A stretch of DNA of 8,521 nucleotides from Candidatus Omnitrophota bacterium (GTDB lineage Bacteria > Ratteibacteria > UBA8468 > B48-G9 > JAFGKM01), in contig JAKJFI010000032.1 in assembly GCA_022704985.1 (NCBI GenBank), forward strand, positions 1-8,521, in the 5' to 3' direction. The position numbers and the translations under genes are program-made. Of the stretch, positions 6,900 through 8,521 are shown one piece after another; the first letter of the stretch is position 1; each line of letters begins with the position of its first letter. The notes beneath the pieces were generated by a model. The model worked only from the letters and a program-made list of their open reading frames with translations. It did no database searches and was not told the origin of the DNA.

Positions 6900-6962
6900 G
6901 GTTTTACCCTGCTTTCTCCTCTCCCCGCCCGGGGAGAGGAGAAGAGGAGGAGAACCTTTTTT
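6900..6962 (+). terminator. Intrinsic terminator built on a long palindrome
   Basis: A 13-pair perfect stem (6914-6926 with 6931-6943, arms TTCTCCTCTCCCC / GGGGAGAGGAGAA, loop GCCC) sits inside an outer six-pair stem GGTTTT (6900-6905) / AGAACC (6951-6956, one G-T pair). Six T (6957-6962) follow directly. It begins three bases after the nucleotidyltransferase stop, and its T-run overlaps the stop codon of the convergent peroxiredoxin gene. The CTCTCCCC/GGGGAGAG core resembles dispersed REP-like palindromes common in bacterial genomes. Confidence 0.65.
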
Positions 6963-7632
6963 ATTTCAGCTTCCTGTGGCAGAACCACCAGTCAAAACAC
7001 TCGAATTCTCCCGTCTTTGATTTTGCGAGACGGTCTTTTGCCGTCTTAACGTCTCTGGCAGGATGAATGATGATATTCGCTCCTATCAATTCGTTGTTGG
7101 GCCAGTCTGCGGGAGTCGCCACATTGTGCTCGTCGGTAATCTGGAGCGCTTCAAGCGCCCTCACTATTTCATCAAGGTTTCTTCCGATTTCCTGTGGATA
7201 GTAGAGTATCAGCCGTATCTTGCCTTCAGTATCTACTATGAATACCGCTCTGACGGTATTGGTGCCTTTGCCCGGATGAATGAGTCCCAGCGTCTCCGCC
7301 ACCTTGCCCGTATCGGCTATGATAGGAAATTCAACCTGAACCTTCAGATTGTTCTTTATCCATTCTTCCCATTTTATGTGCGCGAAAACCTGGTCGACGC
7401 TCAATCCGATGAGCTCGCAGTTAAGCTTGCGGAACCTGTCGTATTTATTCTGAAACGCGACGAATTCCGTTGTGCATACTGGAGTGAAGTCTCCGGGATG
7501 GCTGAAGAGGATGAACCACTTGCCCTTGAACGCGTCCGGAAGCGTCTTAATTCCGTGTGTCGTTACCACCTGCATAGTCGGGAAAACGTCTCCCAGCAAG
7601 GGAATGCTTTTCTGCTCTAACGCCTTTTCCAT
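6961..7632 (-). CDS. Peroxiredoxin, Prx6 / archaeal thioredoxin-peroxidase type
   Basis: A 223-residue thiol peroxidase that reduces H2O2 and organic peroxides in the cytoplasm. The peroxidatic Cys53 is in the signature [12 protein letters not shown] (45-56). The 1-Cys/Prx6-class C-terminal arm is present (from about residue 165, with ATPADWPNN and an IIHPA segment). It ends in [12 protein letters not shown] with Cys212 and Cys218, the pair that in archaeal homologues such as Aeropyrum pernix ApTPx takes part in the disulfide cycle. Its length is shorter than some archaeal members, but all domains are present. ATG 7630-7632 is preceded by GGGAGGT at good spacing. The gene has its own consensus promoter and lies 82 bases after the MnmA-like gene. 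The electron donor is not evident; no thioredoxin or AhpF-like partner is present in the window. Confidence 0.92.
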   Translation of the reverse strand: MEKALEQKSIPLLGDVFPTMQVVTTHGIKTLPDAFKGKWFILFSHPGDFTPVCTTEFVAFQNKYDRFRKLNCELIGLSVDQVFAHIKWEEWIKNNLKVQVEFPIIADTGKVAETLGLIHPGKGTNTVRAVFIVDTEGKIRLILYYPQEIGRNLDEIVRALEALQITDEHNVATPADWPNNELIGANIIIHPARDVKTAKDRLAKSKTGEFECFDWWFCHRKLK

Positions 7633-7652
7633 TTTTACCTCCCGTTTCCTCT

Positions 7653-7667
7653 TTGTAAATGATACAA
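7653..7667 (-). promoter_or_regulatory. Possible PerR/Fur-family operator in the peroxiredoxin leader
   Basis: Minus strand TTGTATCATTTACAA: a 15-base element with TTGTA and TACAA arms around five bases. It matches the PerR-box consensus (TTATAATNATTATAA) at nine of fourteen defined positions. It lies about 10-24 bases downstream of the expected transcript start, a repressing position. Regulation by a peroxide sensor is inferred from gene function and dyad; no regulator gene is in the window. Confidence 0.3.
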
Positions 7668-7682
7668 TATTGAACTTATTAC

Positions 7683-7711
7683 ATCATACCTTTTTATTTG
7701 CCTGCTGTCAA
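7683..7711 (-). promoter_or_regulatory. Consensus sigma70 promoter for the peroxiredoxin gene
   Basis: Minus strand: perfect -35 TTGACA (7706-7711), exactly 17 bases, -10 TATGAT (7683-7688, five of six). The -35 lies three bases beyond the stop codon of the upstream MnmA-like gene. The expected start near 7676 gives a 44-base leader. Confidence 0.7.
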
Positions 7712-7714
7712 GGT

Positions 7715-8521
7715 CTAAATTGAATGTACCGTTTGAAAGCTGGTGATGGAGTGCTTGCTGTGCTTCCTTATTAGTTCCTTTGCTTTTGCTTCGAACGCTT
7801 TCCTTCTTATATAGGCGGTAGGACCCGGCTGGCAGGGGATGATGAGGGCGCCTTTTCCGAATTTTTTTGCAAGCATAACGAGTTTTTCGTTTTCCCTTTT
7901 GTCTTTGCCCAGCACGATGCCGCCGTCTTCAAAATGTCTTCCCAGCTTGAGAAGTGCGATGTCAAATGCGGTTATTGTTCTGCGCATTTTCAGGAAAGGC
8001 GCAACTTTCTTGCAGAACTCCTTCTCGCACAGAAGGCATCCGCCGGCTGGGTTAGGATAGGAAATCTTGAATTCTTCCGCGAGCTCTATCTGCCGCCTGC
8101 GCTGTCTTCCTTCAATGCCTTCCAGAAGATTTCTGTCTATGACGCCATTCTTTTCCGCGTCCGTTTCGCGCTCAGCGGCCGCAAGATTTTTCCATCAAGT
8201 CCTGCCTGCGTTTCTATGAGGCGCATTGTTTTTTTCTTTTGGCTCATCGGCCTTTCGCCGGAAACCTCGCCGGTAACGATGAAATCCGCTTTTATTTTTT
8301 TCGCAAATTCCTTTGCCTTTCTGAACATAAATATCCGGCAATCGATACAGGGGTTAAGCGCGGCGCCTCTTCCGAACCGTGGGTTCTTGAGCAGTTTTGC
8401 ATACTCTTTGAGGAGTTTTCCTTTTGTGCAATCCATGACGTGCATTTTTACCGCCTGCTTCTGCGCAAAGGAGAATGTGCAGAGCCTGTCGCTGCAGCAC
8501 CCTTCGCCGAAGGGGAGGATG
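7715..8521 (-). pseudogene. MnmA-like PP-loop tRNA sulfurtransferase, 5'-truncated by window edge and frameshifted
   Basis: Homologous to a bacterial/archaeal family related to the tRNA 2-thiouridylase MnmA and ThiI, which activate tRNA with ATP and insert sulfur. The N-terminal ATP loop lies beyond the right edge; reading starts ILPFGEGCCSDRLCTFSFAQ. Visible motifs in order: NPRFGRG, then NPCIDCRIFMFRKA (MnmA-type cysteine position), ADFIVTGEVSGERPMSQ, and GLDGKILRPLSA. This frame ends at TAG (8137-8139). The downstream frame continues in family register with ETDAEKNGVIDRNLL, RQIELAEEF, NPAGGCLLCEKEFC, then LLKLGRHF and QPGPTAYIRR to TAG at 7715. One base restored in GCG-AAA near 8167-8171 (to GCC-GAA) gives an uninterrupted LRPLSAETDAEKNG. 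The visible span is also one base short of a whole number of codons. So either a recent one-base deletion or a sequencing error. Exact tRNA target is unknown. Confidence 0.7.

Noticed and set aside
8175..8182. NotI recognition sequence next to the frameshift in the MnmA-like gene, suggestive of a cloning junction
   Set aside because: The protein reading continues in family register on both sides with only one base missing, so no join of unrelated DNA is indicated.

Overview
The window looks like chromosomal DNA from a diderm (Gram-negative-type) bacterium. It encodes a lipoprotein with a lipobox, a patatin-type esterase fused to a POTRA domain and an outer-membrane beta-barrel, and the broken tail of a second barrel protein. 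Base composition is close to balanced. The genes use AGG (Arg) and ATA (Ile) freely, which argues against an enterobacterial type. I cannot name the phylum. The archaeal/thermophile-style peroxiredoxin and the MnmA-like PP-loop protein fit a deep-branching or anaerobic lineage, but that is inference. No phage, transposon, CRISPR, rRNA or tRNA was seen.

Layout. 2-634 (+): 3' part of dinB (DNA polymerase IV), cut by the left edge. 635-1679: a decayed stretch. It holds an intergenic piece with small inverted repeats, an orphan C-terminal barrel fragment (800-1009, -), and a small exported-protein gene (1025-1679, -) that appears broken by one extra base. 1703-2158 (-): a glycine-zipper lipoprotein, first gene of a short operon with the exported protein, driven by a promoter about 150 bases upstream so that its mRNA has a long, structured leader. 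2491-3447 (+): cysteine synthase. 3570-5756 (-): patatin/POTRA/barrel protein, convergent with cysK. 5872-6897 (+): sugar-nucleotide pyrophosphorylase, divergent from the patatin gene and with a near-consensus promoter. 6900-6962: a strong terminator. 6961-7632 (-): Prx6-type peroxiredoxin with its own consensus promoter and a possible PerR/Fur-type operator. 7715-8521 (-): MnmA-like PP-loop sulfurtransferase, cut by the right edge and split by a one-base deletion.

How the genes relate. Most are housekeeping or cell-envelope genes in separate transcription units with readable promoters. CysK makes cysteine, which would be the sulfur donor for a tRNA thiolation enzyme, and the peroxiredoxin protects thiols, but nothing shows that these are co-regulated. 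The envelope theme (lipoprotein, exported basic protein, patatin-barrel, sugar nucleotide synthesis) is loose.

I did not find a convincing new multi-gene system. The points most worth a second look are the long hairpin in the lipoprotein leader, the apparently leaderless patatin-barrel gene, the PerR-like site in the peroxiredoxin leader, and the two one-base frameshifts, which may be real decay or sequencing errors.
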